From contig CAJNDS010002257.1 of the NCBI GenBank assembly GCA_905221605.1, positions 1,080,422 through 1,144,421 on the forward strand: 64,000 bases of DNA, read 5' to 3'. The notes beneath the pieces were generated by a model that had not been told where the DNA came from, searched no databases, and was given only the letters and a program-made list of their open reading frames with translations. The stretch is from Symbiodinium natans (lineage: Eukaryota; Sar; Dinophyceae; Suessiales; Symbiodiniaceae). The position numbers and the translations under genes are program-made. Shown one piece after another: positions 19,870 to 30,789 of this stretch (positions within the stretch are counted from its first letter, which is position 1; each line of letters begins with the position of its first letter).

Positions 19870-22400
19870 GTTTAGGGTTTAGGGCTTACTACAATATAAC
19901 GACAACGGGAGTATCCAATATCAGTGGGTAGGGTTCTTTTTGAGGGGGAGGGAATCAATCTTGGTTAGAAGGAGTTGCGCGAGGGGCCCAAGGGATTCAG
20001 GGTGTGCGACAGACACGCTGGTCTTTCAGATAGGTTTTCAAAGAAGACCTTGAATTACAACGGTCCACAAAACTGCAAGTGACGGCAAACCCTGGACTTG
20101 ACTTTGAAGCTATGATGTTGGCTGCTGGGTCTTGAGCGGGCTGCCTTGGTCCGCTGTTGTTTGAATTGCTCGCGTTGCGTCTGCACGATCCCCCAACACT
20201 TCCGATGCCAAAATTGAACCAGCCACACCGCGGTTAAACCTGAAATGGCGAAGTTCGCCTTCGTGGTCACGTGAGTCTAGTGCAAGCAGCCACGTGCTAA
20301 CCCAGCTTGTAACATCGTGACTGCATCTGCTTCCTCAGATCCTTGCCGCGAAGGGCAGGCAGGAGCCACTCAGAAGCAATTGTGTCGATGTTCGGGTCCT
20401 ACGAGGTCGCGGGCTCAGGGGTGTTTAGGGCTTCAGGAGCATGCCTTCACACGATGAGTCTCAGAGGTTCTTCCGGTGGTTGTCAGCAGACTCCAAACCC
20501 AGAGGGTCCACGTGTAGCAAGATACCTGAACTAGCTTCATGGCTTTCGTCAAAAGCCACTCTCGTTCAGGCATGAATAGGATACACTTTGGAATACCGAC
20601 TCAGAATGCCATCATGTGACGACAGCAGAAACGCCCCGAAACAACAGCGACACCCGCGCCCAAGACCGCGACAACGACACCGAGCAGCAACTCCACCCTA
20701 AACCCTAAACCGTAAACCCTAAACCCTAAACCCTAAATCCGCAACCCTAAACCCCAAAAAAGTGTAGCAGCGATTCTCCGCCAGTGTGGTAGTGTTTCGC
20801 GGTCTTGCTGTCCCCTTATTTGCTGTCTCAGAGCCTTGGTGCTTCGTGCTCATGGCGTCTTGCAGTTGAGGTTGAGGGCTTGTGGATATTTTAGGGTTTA
20901 GGGTTGAGGGTTTGGGGTTTAGGGTTTGGGAAGTTTAGGGTTTAGGGTTTAGGGTTTAGGGTTTAGGGTTTAGGGTTTAGGGCTTAGGGTTTAGGGTTTC
21001 GGGTTTAGGGTTTGAGTGTTTCGGGAGTTAATGCGGGATGCAGGCTTTTGGTGTTTGTTGGTGCCTTGCTGCCTGAGGGGGTCTTTTGGGGGGTCAGACT
21101 GACAATGTCCAAATCTTGGCTGCACTCAGGAGGGTAGCTATAAATTAAACGTTTAGCTGCCTTCATAAGAAACCCAATAAACCCAAAAAGGTAAGGATCT
21201 AAAGTTACAGTAAAGTACCACAAAGAAATTTGCCTACTCAGAAGCTCTGGTGCTTGAATTCCGTGAGCCTAAGCCCAGGTGGCAAACACCACTTGGTCTG
21301 CAATTGGCCCGGGGGTTTAAGATTAGTGGGTTTCGGGTTAAGGGTTCAGAATTTAAGGGTTGGAGGTCTGGGGGGCTTAAGGATTGAGGTTTTACAACAC
21401 CAAACCTCGCCCCGAAGGTGTAGATTCTGCCTACACCTGACACCCAAAACCCTGAATCCGAAAGCCTAAACCTCTAACACCTACACCGCTAGAACAGTAA
21501 ACCAAAAACCCTAAGCCCTCCCTAAACCCGAAACCCCGAAACTCCGAACTCTCAACCCCCAAGCCCTCCAAGCCTGATACCCTAAACCCTCAAACCCCAA
21601 AACCCTCGAAGCCCCACACCCCAAACCCTATTATACCCCGACCCTGCAACGCTGAAACTGAAACCCTCAATCCCCAACATCTCCAACCCCTGCACCCTCA
21701 AACCCTCAAAACCCCTCCTCCAGTCCTCAAACTCCCCAAAACCCTCCAAAACCCTGAAGCCCTCAAACGTCAAAACCCTGAAGCCCCCTAAATAATGAGG
21801 CGAGGGAACCTCACGCACCGCCACGCTGTGACTTTAACTCCAGCTATGTGCAATCACAACACGTTTTATTCGAGCTCCAAGATGCCCTCACACCCCAAAA
21901 CCCTGAAACACTCAACACCCTGATTCTTCAACCCTCAACCCCCTAAACCCCTAAACCCTCAAACCCCGAAACCCGGAAACCCTCAAGCTCCTCAACCCGA
22001 AAGCCTAAGCCCCCACGTCGGGCATGTGGCTCCAGACAGCTCAGTACCCCAAACCCTAAACCCTAAACCCCAAACCCCAAACCCGAAAAGCCAAACCCGA
22101 AAAACCCTAAACCCTAAACCCCAAGCCCTAAACAACCCTAAACCCCAAACCCTAAACCACAAACCCTAAATCCTAAACCCCTAAACCCCAAACCCTAACC
22201 CCCAAACCCTAAACCCCCAACCCTAAACCCCAAGCCCTAAACAACCCTAAACCCCAAACCCTAAACCCTAAACCCTAAATCCCAAACCCCAAACCCTAAA
22301 CCCCAGACACCAAACCACCCTAAACCCAAACACCAAACCACAATCCCTAAACCCTAAACCCCAAACCCCAAAACCCTAAACCCTCAACCCGAAAACCCAC
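19870..22400. other. Long intron-like stretch with unique island
   Basis: Positions 19895-20690 are unique. One minus frame there (20055-20270) contains QTQREQFKQQRTKAARSRP, and near 20470-20530 the minus strand reads GILLHVDPLGLESADNHRKN after an AG. Neither has telomeric flanks, so I leave them uncalled. Arrays and CCCxAAA variants occupy 20880-21010 and 21430-22390. Confidence 0.4.
21113..21226. mobile_element. Dispersed element E, copy 1
   Basis: Begins CTTGGCTGCACTCAGGAGGG and ends GTAAGGATCTAAAGTTACAG..CCACAAAG. Other copies: 37246-37430 (with an insertion) and 60562-60639, the last inside the ankyrin gene. Confidence 0.7.
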
Positions 22401-22453
22401 TGGGCTCCCGACAGCTCATTGCGCAGGGCCCTCCACTGTGCGTCGAAGTGCGC
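22401..22453 (-). CDS. Coiled-coil exon
   Basis: After GGGAAG the minus strand reads AHFDAQWRALRNELSGA, then GTGGGT. An upstream AG would add EAHDEPGK in frame. A G run and TTTAGGG array (22481-22590) lie on the right. Confidence 0.6.
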
Positions 22454-22599
22454 CTTCCCAGGTTCGTCATGGGCTTCGGGGGGGGGGGGGGGTTTAGGGT
22501 TTAGGGTTTGGGGTTTAGGGTTTAGGGTTTAGGGTTTAGGGTTTAGGGTTTAGGGTTTAGGGTTTAGGGTTTAGGGTTTAGGGTTTAGGGGTTAGTTAG

Positions 22600-23300
22600 G
22601 GGTTCTAAGGTTAGGTTTGGGGTTGAGGGTTTAGAGGTTAGGGCTTTAGGATTTTAAGGTCTGGGGTGGAGGGTTTGGGCTTTAGGGTTTAGGACTTGGG
22701 GCTTGGGGGTTGAGTTTAGGATGTTAAGGTCTGGGGTTGAGGGTTTAGGGCTTAGGCGTTGGGGTTTGGGGCTTTTGGGGCTGTAGGGTTTAGGGCTTCG
22801 GGTTTAGGAATTGGAGTTTGGGATTTTGGCTTCTTAGGGTTTAGGGTTCGGAGTTTGGGCTTTCGGGTTTGAGCTTTAGGGGTTTAGGGTTTTCGGGGGT
22901 TCCGGGTTTCGCGTTGAGGTCCTAGGGGTGTGAATCACAACGTAAGGCGGTTCTCTAAACTAGGGTCCCTTTGAGGAGTTCCTTATTAATGTTGGACCCT
23001 GCTGAGTGGGGGCCCCCTGAATATGATAAACAGTAACAAGCACTCAAAAATATTTTTCCAATACTAGACCCCGGAGTAACCTCGGAATAAAAAGGGCGCC
23101 CTTTTCTGGTTTGAAGAGGGTGACAAGGCCACCCTAACGGGAATAAGGGCCTACTCTGGGTCCTAGTTGCCCTAAACCCTAAACCCTAAACCCTGAACCC
23201 TGAACCCTAAACCCTGAACCCTAAACCCTAAACCCTAACCCTAAACCCTAAACCCTAAACCCTAAACCCTAAGCACGGCTTAGGAATCAGAAATACAAAA
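22600..23300. other. TTTAGGG-derived sequence and a MITE
   Basis: Diverged TTTAGGG derivatives (22600-22920), then unique DNA with a family D element (23062-23170), then a CCCTAAA array (23171-23272). No exon. Confidence 0.6.
23062..23170. mobile_element. MITE family D
   Basis: Ends ACTAGACCCCGGAGTAACC and GGGCCTACTCTGGGTCCTAG are inverted copies of each other. Relatives: 55976-56032, 59328-59425 and 61490-61600. Confidence 0.65.
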
Positions 23301-23304
23301 AGAC

Positions 23305-23365
23305 CCAGGCGCCTCGGCCCTTCGGAGCTCCGACTCGGCGGCCCGAGGCCCGGCGCCCTCCAGGC
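23305..23365 (-). CDS. Coiled-coil exon
   Basis: The minus strand reads LEGAGPRAAESELRRAEAPG, followed by GTCTTT. The frame is open further upstream (PRATRLRG), so the acceptor is uncertain. Very GC-rich. Confidence 0.5.
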
Positions 23366-23399
23366 CTCGGAGGCGCGTCGCGCGCGGGGGTCCCGGTTG

Positions 23400-25149
23400 C
23401 CGCCCGCAGGAGTTTTTTGGGGGCTTTGGGGGTTTAGGGTTTGGGGTTTGGGGGTTCAGGGTTTAGGGTGTGGGTTTTCGGGAGAAGGGGTTTAGGGTTT
23501 AGGGCTTGGGGTTTAGGGTTTGGGGTTTGGGGTTTGGGGTTTAGGGTTTAGGCGGCGTGGGGTTTAGGGCTATGTGGTTTGAGTCTCGGGTCTGGGGTTT
23601 GGGGCTTTGGGGTGTAGGATCTGCGGTTTGGGGTTTAGGAATTAGGGTTTGGGATTAGGGTTCAGAGTTTTGGGGTTTAGGGGCATGGGATTTGGGGCTG
23701 AGGGTTTAGGGTCTGGGTTTTGGGGGTTGGGGTTGGGATCTGGGGTTTAGGGTATGGGGTTTGGGGCTAAGGGTTTCGTGGGGTTTAGGGTCTGGGGTGG
23801 AGAGTCGGTTTAGATTTCTTGTGTTGTTCGCCTTCACGGTTCTTTGTAGCGGCTTTAGTCGTGGGAGTACGGTTGAACCTGCTTAAGTAGTGTAAGATTT
23901 TGGATGGTGGTATGCGACCATTCGTCATTTGCTTCGCACTGATGGCTATCATATGGGCATTTCCCAAAACAGGGGTCCTAATATACGCCCAAGTACTATA
24001 ATCCTTATTTTAGAAACCACCCCCCCAGAAAAAAAAAAAAAAAAGTACCCCGATTTTCGGAAAACCCCATAATGATTTCTAGTATCAGTTCGTAGTAGTC
24101 GCCGTCGTGCTGATGCTGGCGCGTTCCTTCTGTACTGCATTTGGTGGCTTTAGGTGTGATTTGGGGTTTAGGGTTCAGGGTTTAGGGTTTAGGGGTTTAG
24201 GGTTTAGGGTTTAGGGTTTAGGGTTTAGGGTTTAGGGTTTAGGGTTTAGGGTTTAGGGTTTAGGGTTTAGGGTTTAGGGTTTAGGGTTTAGGGTTCAGGG
24301 TCTTGCGGCTCTGGGTTTTGAGGCTTGGCCTTCTTCTGGTCGACTCGGCCCTTGCAGGTGGGTAATGCCCTTGCACCCACCTGGGAACTCCCTTCCTTGA
24401 AGCTGTCCCCCTAAACCCTAAACCCTAAACCCTAAACCCTAAACCCTAAACCCTAAACCCTAAGCCCTAAGCCCTAAACCCAAAAACCCTAAACCCTAAA
24501 CCCCAAGAGGTCTCATCGGCTTCTGTTGGCTGTTGGGGGTGTTTGAGCCTTCAGGTGTGCCAGAAGGCTTCGTTTCGCCGAGCCCGAAACTCTAAACCCT
24601 AGCCCTTAGCCCTAAACCCTAAACTCCCCAAACCCCAGGCCCTCGGAAAGTGGGGTGAGTTGTGGGATCTGTTGGCTTGTGTGGGGGGCTTACGTGTTTC
24701 GCTTCGTCCTGTTGAGATTGGGGTTTGGGGTTTGGGGTTTAGGGTTTGTGTTCGGGGTTTAGGGCTACCAGGGTTTGGGGTTTAGGGTTTAGGTTTAGGG
24801 TTTAGGGTTGGGGTTTAAAGGGTTTGAAATTTGGAGGGGGCTTTGGGGCTGCAAGACGGCAAAATTCGAGTCTAGTCTCATTAGTTTCACCCGAAGCCCC
24901 AACAACCCTAAACCCTAGACCCTGACCCCGAGTAGCCCCAAACCCTAAACCCTAAACCCTAAACCCTAAACCCTAAACCCTAAACCCTAAACCCTAAACC
25001 CTAAACCCTAAACCCTAAACCCTAAACCCTGACCCCGAGTAGCCCCAAACCCTAAACCCTAAACCCTAAACCCTAAACCCTAAACCCTAGTAGCCCTTGA
25101 AGCCCTAGTCGCCCTAAACCCTAAATGCCCCAAAGCCCTCGCCCGCCAC
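23400..25149. other. Array-rich intronic stretch
   Basis: Contains diverged TTTAGGG (23420-23810), a unique piece (23810-24150), TTTAGGG array (24156-24297), CCCTAAA array (24412-24500) and others. Minus-strand pieces KGRVDQKKAKPQNPEPQ (about 24310-24360) and ETKPSGTPEGSNTPNSQQKP (about 24510-24585) are open but lack clear splice sites. Confidence 0.4.
24941..25026. repeat. CCCTAAA array between direct repeats
   Basis: An 86-bp array lies between two perfect copies of CCTGACCCCGAGTAGCCCCA (24921-24940 and 25028-25047). The non-telomeric part is GACCCCGAGTAGCCCC; the exact edges merge with the repeat. Confidence 0.8.
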
Positions 25150-25195
25150 CAAGACTGGGGCGAGCCGTGATCTCCTGCACCTCCGTCCGCAGGAC
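25150..25195 (-). CDS. Coiled-coil exon
   Basis: After GGCCAG the minus strand reads VLRTEVQEITARPSL, then GTGGCGGG. The longest TTTAGGG array of the window (25202-25530) touches its acceptor side. Confidence 0.6.
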
Positions 25196-25201
25196 CTGGC
25201 C

Positions 25202-25530
25202 CAGGGTTTAGGGTTTAGGGTTCAGGGTTTAGGGTTTAGGGCTAGGGTTTAGGGTTTAGGGTTTAGGGTTTAGGGTTTAGGGTTTAGGGTTTAGGGTTTA
25301 GGGTTTAGGGTTTAGGGTTTAGGGTTTAGGGTTTAGGGTTTAGGGTTTAGGGTTTAGGGTTTAGGGTTTAGGGTTTAGGGTTAGGTTTAGGGTTTAGGGT
25401 TTAGGGTTTAGGGTTTAGGGTTTAGGGTTTAGGGTTTAGGGTTTAGGGTTTAGGGTTTAGGGTTTAGGGTTTAGGGTTTAGGGTTTAGGGTTAAGGTTTA
25501 GGGTTTAGGGTTTAGGGTTTCGGCTTCAGG
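25202..25530. repeat. Longest TTTAGGG array
   Basis: About 45 nearly perfect TTTAGGG units, then GGGTTGA and GGGTTCA variant blocks to 25635. Confidence 0.95.
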
Positions 25531-25560
25531 GTTTAGGGTTTAGGGTTTAGGGTTTAGGGT

Positions 25561-25599
<39 letters not shown>

Positions 25600-25930
25600 G
25601 GTTCAGGGTTCAGGGTTCAGGGTTCAGGGTTTAGGGTTTCGGGTTTAGGTTTACGGTTTAGGATGCACAGGTTTAGGGTTTGGGGTCCACAGACCCTTAG
25701 CCCGAGGCCCTGGAAAGCCTGAACCCTAAGCCGCTAAAACCTACACCTTACTAAAGCCGAATCCCAAACCACAACGCTAAACCCTAAACACTTAAACCGC
25801 TAACCCCTAAACCAAAACTCTAGACCAAAAACCCCTAAACCCTAAACCCCTAAACCCTAAACCCCTAAACCCTAAAACCCTAAACCCCTAAACCCTAAAC
25901 CCCTAAAACCCTAAGACCCCCTCAACCTAC

Positions 25931-25993
25931 TGAGCGCGGGCCTCGCACCGGGCCGTCGCCTGCTCCTCCACCGTAGCCATGTTTTCGCCAAGC
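25931..25993 (-). CDS. Coiled-coil exon
   Basis: After CCCGAG the minus strand reads LGENMATVEEQATARCEARA, then GTAGGTTGAGG as donor. The left side is a CCCCTAAA array (25830-25920). Confidence 0.6.
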
Positions 25994-26569
25994 CTCGGGT
26001 TCTACATCGGGTTCAGGGTTTAGGGTTTAGGGCTTGATAAGGCAGTTCAACCCGCTGGGGCTTAGTGGGGTTTAGGGTTTAGGGTTTAGGGTTTCGGGTT
26101 TAGGGTTTTGGGATTTAAGCGTCTAGGCTTCGCAGCCCTTCGAGCCCGAAGCCAGGTCTGAACATCTCGAAGCCCCAAAAGCCCCAACCCTAAACCCCAA
26201 GAACGTTAAACCCCAAATCCTAAACCCTAACCCCCAAACCCCAAACCCCAAACCCCAAACCCCAAACCCTAACTCCATCCTGACAAGGCTTTAGGGGCGT
26301 GGTGTTCTTATGAAAAGTTGGGCGTTGAGGATAGCTAGTTCTGCCACGCCAACAAGAAGGCCTGTCAGCCAACAACCCTAAACGACATTATTCGCAGCGC
26401 AACTGCAGTCTCAGGAGTCTTCCTCAACATTTCCTTTCAGAGTCTCTGGAAATTCTCAGCCCAAAAAGCTGTTAGGGCTTGGGGCTTAGGGCTTAGGGCT
26501 TAGGGCTTAGGGCTTAGAGCTTAGGGCTTAGGGCTTAGAGTTTAGGACTTAGGGTTTAGGGCTTAGGGC

Positions 26570-26637
26570 TCCCAGGTGAGGCGCTTGGTGTTGAGCTCAG
26601 ACATCTTGCGCAGCAGCTCGTCCGCAACAGCCTGGCT
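26570..26637 (-). CDS. Coiled-coil exon
   Basis: After CCCCAG the minus strand reads SQAVADELLRKMSELNTKRL and then TW. The donor is GCCCTAAG, a GC donor formed by the repeat; the downstream intron starts with CCCTAAG units (+: GGGCTTA, 26468-26535), reverse of the usual orientation. Confidence 0.65.
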
Positions 26638-26639
26638 CT

Positions 26640-27275
26640 GGGGGCGGAGAGATGCCACTTCTGGTACTTGCAAGGGCCCATCGTATGCCACTTAGGGTGT
26701 ATAAGGAGGGTATTAGGGGGGTGCAGGGCGGGTAGAAGGGAGTATTAACGGGGGGTAAAGGGGGGGGGAAAAGGCCGGGTGTGAGGGGTGGGGGAGCCCT
26801 CAGAGCCCTCAAGTATACCCTAGAAACCCCTCGGGCCCATGGGGGGGCCCATGCTTCAGATCCCTTCTTTCCTGTGGCCACTCTCAACTCTTCGGCCCCC
26901 TCAAAAAAAACTCTCCCCAAGACTCCCACACTCCGACCTGCGAGGTGAGTGAAGACACTTGTCAAAGGAGGACTCCGGAGTTGCGGGTTTAGGGTTTAGG
27001 GTTTAGGGTTTAGGGTTTAGGGTTTAGGGTTTAGGGTTTAGGGAACCTCTTATCGTTTTATGATGCAATGATGCTGCTCTGGAAGTTGATTGATACATCG
27101 TTCACTCCTCCTTTGATTGGGCAAAACCAGGCACAGCCATACAGATGCTTCTCTTCACTTGCGACTTTCCCATGACTTTCCATGAACCTTCAAGTAGGCC
27201 CACCGTCCCTCTCCCCCAACTTTCTCCTTGTTCTGGCGCTTGGCAGAAGCTGTCGACTCCCTTAACCTCAGCATT

Positions 27276-27277
<2 letters not shown>
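26640..27277. other. Unique intronic stretch
   Basis: A 122-codon minus frame (26597-26965) continues past the exon above but becomes Pro-rich and is likely read-through into intron. A TTTAGGG array lies at 26985-27044. Confidence 0.45.

Positions 27278-27322
<45 letters not shown>
27278..27322. repeat. Poly-G run of 45
   Basis: Forty-five uninterrupted G on the + strand. Confidence 0.9.
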
Positions 27323-27625
27323 CGGAACGGAAACCCTTGAGCCTTAACCATAAACCTAAGCAGCTCAGGGGTTCAGGAGGGCTTGAGGGGAAATAGGGCT
27401 TTGGGTGGAGTTTAGGGGGCTGAAAAGGGGGTTTAGTACGTCGGTCTCGGGAGCTTGGACTCAGTGATTTAGGGCGGTTTCGTTGCAGGGGCGCTGGGTT
27501 GAGGCATGCATCAGGGAATGGTCACCGCAAACCCTTAACCCTAAACCCCAAACCCTAAACCCCAAACCCTAAACCCCAAACCCTAAACTCTAAAACCCTA
27601 AACTCTAAAACCCTAAACTTAAAGC

Positions 27626-27706
27626 CTGAGAGTCAGAAAGCGCCCGTGCCTTAGGATGGTGCAGATGCTTTGCCGGTGACGGGTGTCCAGGCCCGCACGC
27701 TTCCAT
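27626..27706 (-). CDS. Exon, basic
   Basis: After TATAAG the minus strand reads WKRAGLDTRHRQSICTILRH and then GRFLTL. Donor GCTTTAAG is GC-type and close to the telomeric unit. Less coil-like than its neighbours. Frame 1 is also open. Confidence 0.5.
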
Positions 27707-27714
27707 CTTATAGC

Positions 27715-27850
27715 GTTCAGGGGACTTAATAACCACTTACAACTGGGCTTATAACCCTACTTATGATTGGGATAACCCCTATAAGGCCCTTTAGGGGTAT
27801 TATAAGTAGGGTATATAAGTACAGTTATAAGTGGTTAGTAAGTACCATGA
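27715..27850. mobile_element. Palindromic MITE-like element
   Basis: Arms TTAATAACCACTTACAACTG and CAGTTATAAGTGGTTAGTAA pair; inner CTTATGATTGGGATAACCCC and GGGGTATTATAAGTAGG also pair. Not related to families A, B or D by eye. Confidence 0.6.
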
Positions 27851-28139
27851 ACCTCCAAGTAGGGTTCAGGGGATAGGGTTAACTCGGACCCCGAAGAATA
27901 TGCCCCGAAGAGGTTCCCTGAATATACTCCTATACTACGACCCTTATAATTTGCCTTTGGAGGATCGTTAAGCCTGCAACCTTAGAGTCCCATGAGGTTT
28001 AGGGTTTTGGGGTGGACCACCTCTTAGTCAATCTCCCTGCAACCCCGAACTCTGCGCCGCCAAACCGAAAGCTTCACCCTCAAGCGCTAAACTCAACCCT
28101 ACACCCTCCACCCTGAAACCCTCAAAGCCTCAAACCCTA

Positions 28140-28455
28140 AACCCTAAAACCTCAAACCCCTAAACCCCTAAACCCCTAAACCCTCAAACCCCCCTAAACC
28201 CCTAAACCCCTACACCCCTAAACCCCCCAACCCGACTCTCAAACACGCCGAGGCCAGAATGCCCAGTAGCGATCTCATTGCCCCTAAACCCCTAAACCCC
28301 TAAGCCCCTAAGCCCCTAAGCCCCTAAGCCCCTAAGCCCCTAAACCCTAAGCCCCCAAACCCTAAGCCCCTAAGCCCCTAAACCCCTAAGCCCCTCAACC
28401 CCTAAGCCCCTAAGCCCCTAAACCCCTAAACCCCTAAGCCCCTGAGCCCTAAACC
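28140..28455. repeat. (CCCCTAAA/CCCCTAAG)n arrays
   Basis: Eight-mer blocks, the second dominated by CCCCTAAG, split by about 50 bp of unique DNA (28225-28280). Confidence 0.85.
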
Positions 28456-28855
28456 CTGAAAGGCCCGATGAAGCCATACAGGCATTACCCTGGGACCCGG
28501 CCTCCACACTCAACCTCAAACTTCAGGCACTGTTGGAAATCCTACATACCCCAAACTAAAGGCCCTAAACCCTAAACCCCTAAAAAAATAAAAAGCCCTA
28601 AACCCTAAACCCCAAACCCCAAACCCAAAACCCTGAACCCTAAACCCTAAACCCCAAACTCAACAGCCCTAAACCCCAAACGGGCCCAAACCCTCAAGCC
28701 CTAAACCGTGTAAGGTTCAGGGTTTCGGGTTTCTTTTGGGGGGTTTTAAGGTCAAGGGCGGGGATCCCGGAACCCTAAACCCTAAACCCTAAACCCTAAA
28801 CCCTAAACCCTAAACCCTAAACCCCAAAGAAACCCAAAGAAAGCCCCCTAAGAAG

Positions 28856-28936
28856 GTCCGGGATGCAGGTCTTCCGACAGCCGCGCCATCTCGCGCTGCG
28901 TCTCCTCGAAAGCAGCCCCCAGCTCCTCCGCGCAGG
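28856..28936 (-). CDS. Coiled-coil exon
   Basis: After CCGAAG the minus strand reads CAEELGAAFEETQREMARLS, then EDLHPG. The donor is unclear (GACCTT or an upstream GCATCC). A 6-8-unit CCCTAAA array (28770-28825) is on the left. Confidence 0.6.
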
Positions 28937-29039
28937 CTTCGGGCTTGGGGTTTCAAGATTTCTTGGGTTTATGATTTTAGGGTTTAGGGTTTAGGGTTTA
29001 GGGTTTAGGGTTTAGAGTCCAAGTTCAAGGCTTATGTAG

Positions 29040-29910
29040 CTAACGGGTCGACTTACAGGGATCGTTTTGGGGCTTACATATGGCCAAGTTGCGTTTTGCA
29101 GACGGGCCGAGTTAAGTGGAAAGAAAGGAAATTTCCTATACAGCCACTAAAGTATTTACGGTGCAGTCTTATCATTGCATCCCAACTTATGCCTTGCTGT
29201 TGCCGGCGCAATGTGCAAGATCACGGGCGAGGCTTTTTGCAGAGGGAATGCCCCTGACGAACATGGGGCAGGCAGGCGTGGTCAGTGGCGTTTTGTTTTT
29301 CTCATAGCACTGCTTGGATACTTGCAATGTTTGTCACAACTTTGTTGTCTCTGACCGATCGGCGGTCCTTCTCGTGGCGCCGAAGGTTGGGTTTGGGTGG
29401 CGGTCGGCTAGGGAGGGGGAAAAAACCGCGCCTGCAGTCTTAGAAGCCCCAACAGCACTGCTTTTCCTGCGCCTTTGCGAATTCGGCTGCGCTGCATGCC
29501 CAAGGACAAGGAAAATCAGGAACCCAGGGCGTGGAACCCTTAGACCCCCCACATTCCAAGAATGAAGGGCTTGAACATCCCAAAATAAGCCTTAATCAGC
29601 CCCTATGAAGGAAGGAAGGACATGTCTTAAACACATCTGCGTACATGATGTGATCGAATTGCCCGTGGCCCTCGCCCTCTCTTGAGCTACCTGCCTTGCA
29701 CGAGAACCATGCCTGGCTGCAGGCCAGCCGTCTCTTCACAAAATTTCTGCTTGCGCTTTGGTATGAAGGTGTGACAGACATCAGTTCGAGGACGTACTTC
29801 GCCGATGGCTGCGAGCAGAACATGCCAACTTCAATTTCACCAACCCCATGTGCTGTAGAGCTTTTGGAGGCTTCTGAACCGCCAGGCCTCTACTCATTAA
29901 GCCCGCCGTA
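29040..29910. other. Unique island with unassigned frames
   Basis: Some 870 bp nearly free of telomeric repeat. + frames at 29116-29307, 29314-29565 and 29696-29911 include RLFTKFLLALWYEGVTDISS; minus frames at 29334 and 29596 overlap. I recognise none. It could be an intron-borne gene fragment. Confidence 0.35.
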
Positions 29911-30095
29911 GAAAGACCCCTAACCCTAAACCCTAACTAAGCCCTAAACCCTAAACCACTTTAAACCCCGTTAAACCCCTTTAAACCCCATAAGCCCCTT
30001 TTCAGCTGCTAAAACCCTCCCGTCCCAGAAAACCTAAACCCTAAACCCTAAACCCTAAACCCTAAACCCTAAACCCTAAACCCTAAACCCTAAAC

Positions 30096-30140
30096 CCTCT
30101 CCAGTGTCCTGGAGCTTGGAGGCCAGGCGAGATCGGAGAC
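30096..30140 (-). CDS. Coiled-coil exon
   Basis: After AAGCAG the minus strand reads LRSRLASKLQDTGE with a leading partial codon. The donor is GTTTAGGG of the array at 30030-30095. Confidence 0.55.
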
Positions 30141-30572
30141 CTGCTTCCCGTTTGGACGGGGGCCGAGAGGGGTCGGAGGTTGGGGCTTTTAGGGGTGAGG
30201 GCCTTAGGGGTGCAGGGCTTTTAGGCTCTGGGGCTGAAAGGATTTAAGGTCTTAGAATTTGCGCTTTAGGGTCTTAGGGTTGAGGATTTCGGGCTTTTTA
30301 GGATTTAGGGTCTTAGGGTTCAGGACTTAGGGCTTAGGGTTTAGGATTTAGGCCCTTAGCGATCTTAGTTCAAGATATAGGGCTTAGGGTTAGCAACCAG
30401 GATCCTGATCTTAGCTGCCAGGTTCCCTTCCCCACAACCCCTAAACCCTAAACCCTAAACCCTAAACCCTAAACCCTAAACCCTAAACCCTAAACCCTAA
30501 ACCCTACACCCTAAACCCTAAACCCTACCCCCTAAACCCAAAACCCAAAACCCAAAACCCTAAACCTCAAAC

Positions 30573-30653
30573 ATCACAAAGCCGCAGGCCTTCCACCGAC
30601 TGCTGGCTGGACTCCACAGCAGACTTGAGGTCGCCAACCCGCACGACGGTCTC
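30573..30653 (-). CDS. Coiled-coil exon, phase 0-0
   Basis: After AGCCAG the minus strand reads ETVVRVGDLKSAVESSQQSV and EGLRLCD, 27 codons exactly. The donor is GTTTGAGGTTTAGGG. Confidence 0.65.
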
Positions 30654-30789
30654 CTGGCTCTTGCTGTTCCGAAGAGGGTTTAGGGTTTAGGGTTTAGGGT
30701 TTCGGGTTTAGGGTTTAGGGTGAAGGGCTAGGGTTTAGGGTTTAGTTGAGGGTTTCGGGTTTAGGGTTCGGGTTTAGGGTTTAGGCGCC

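Noticed and set aside
25960-25990. Dinoflagellate spliced-leader-like sequence CCGTAGCCATGTTTTCGCCA
   Set aside because: It only resembles the spliced leader (CCGTAGCCATTTTGGCTCAAG). It lies inside a coiled-coil exon read on the other strand, and the match breaks after CCAT.
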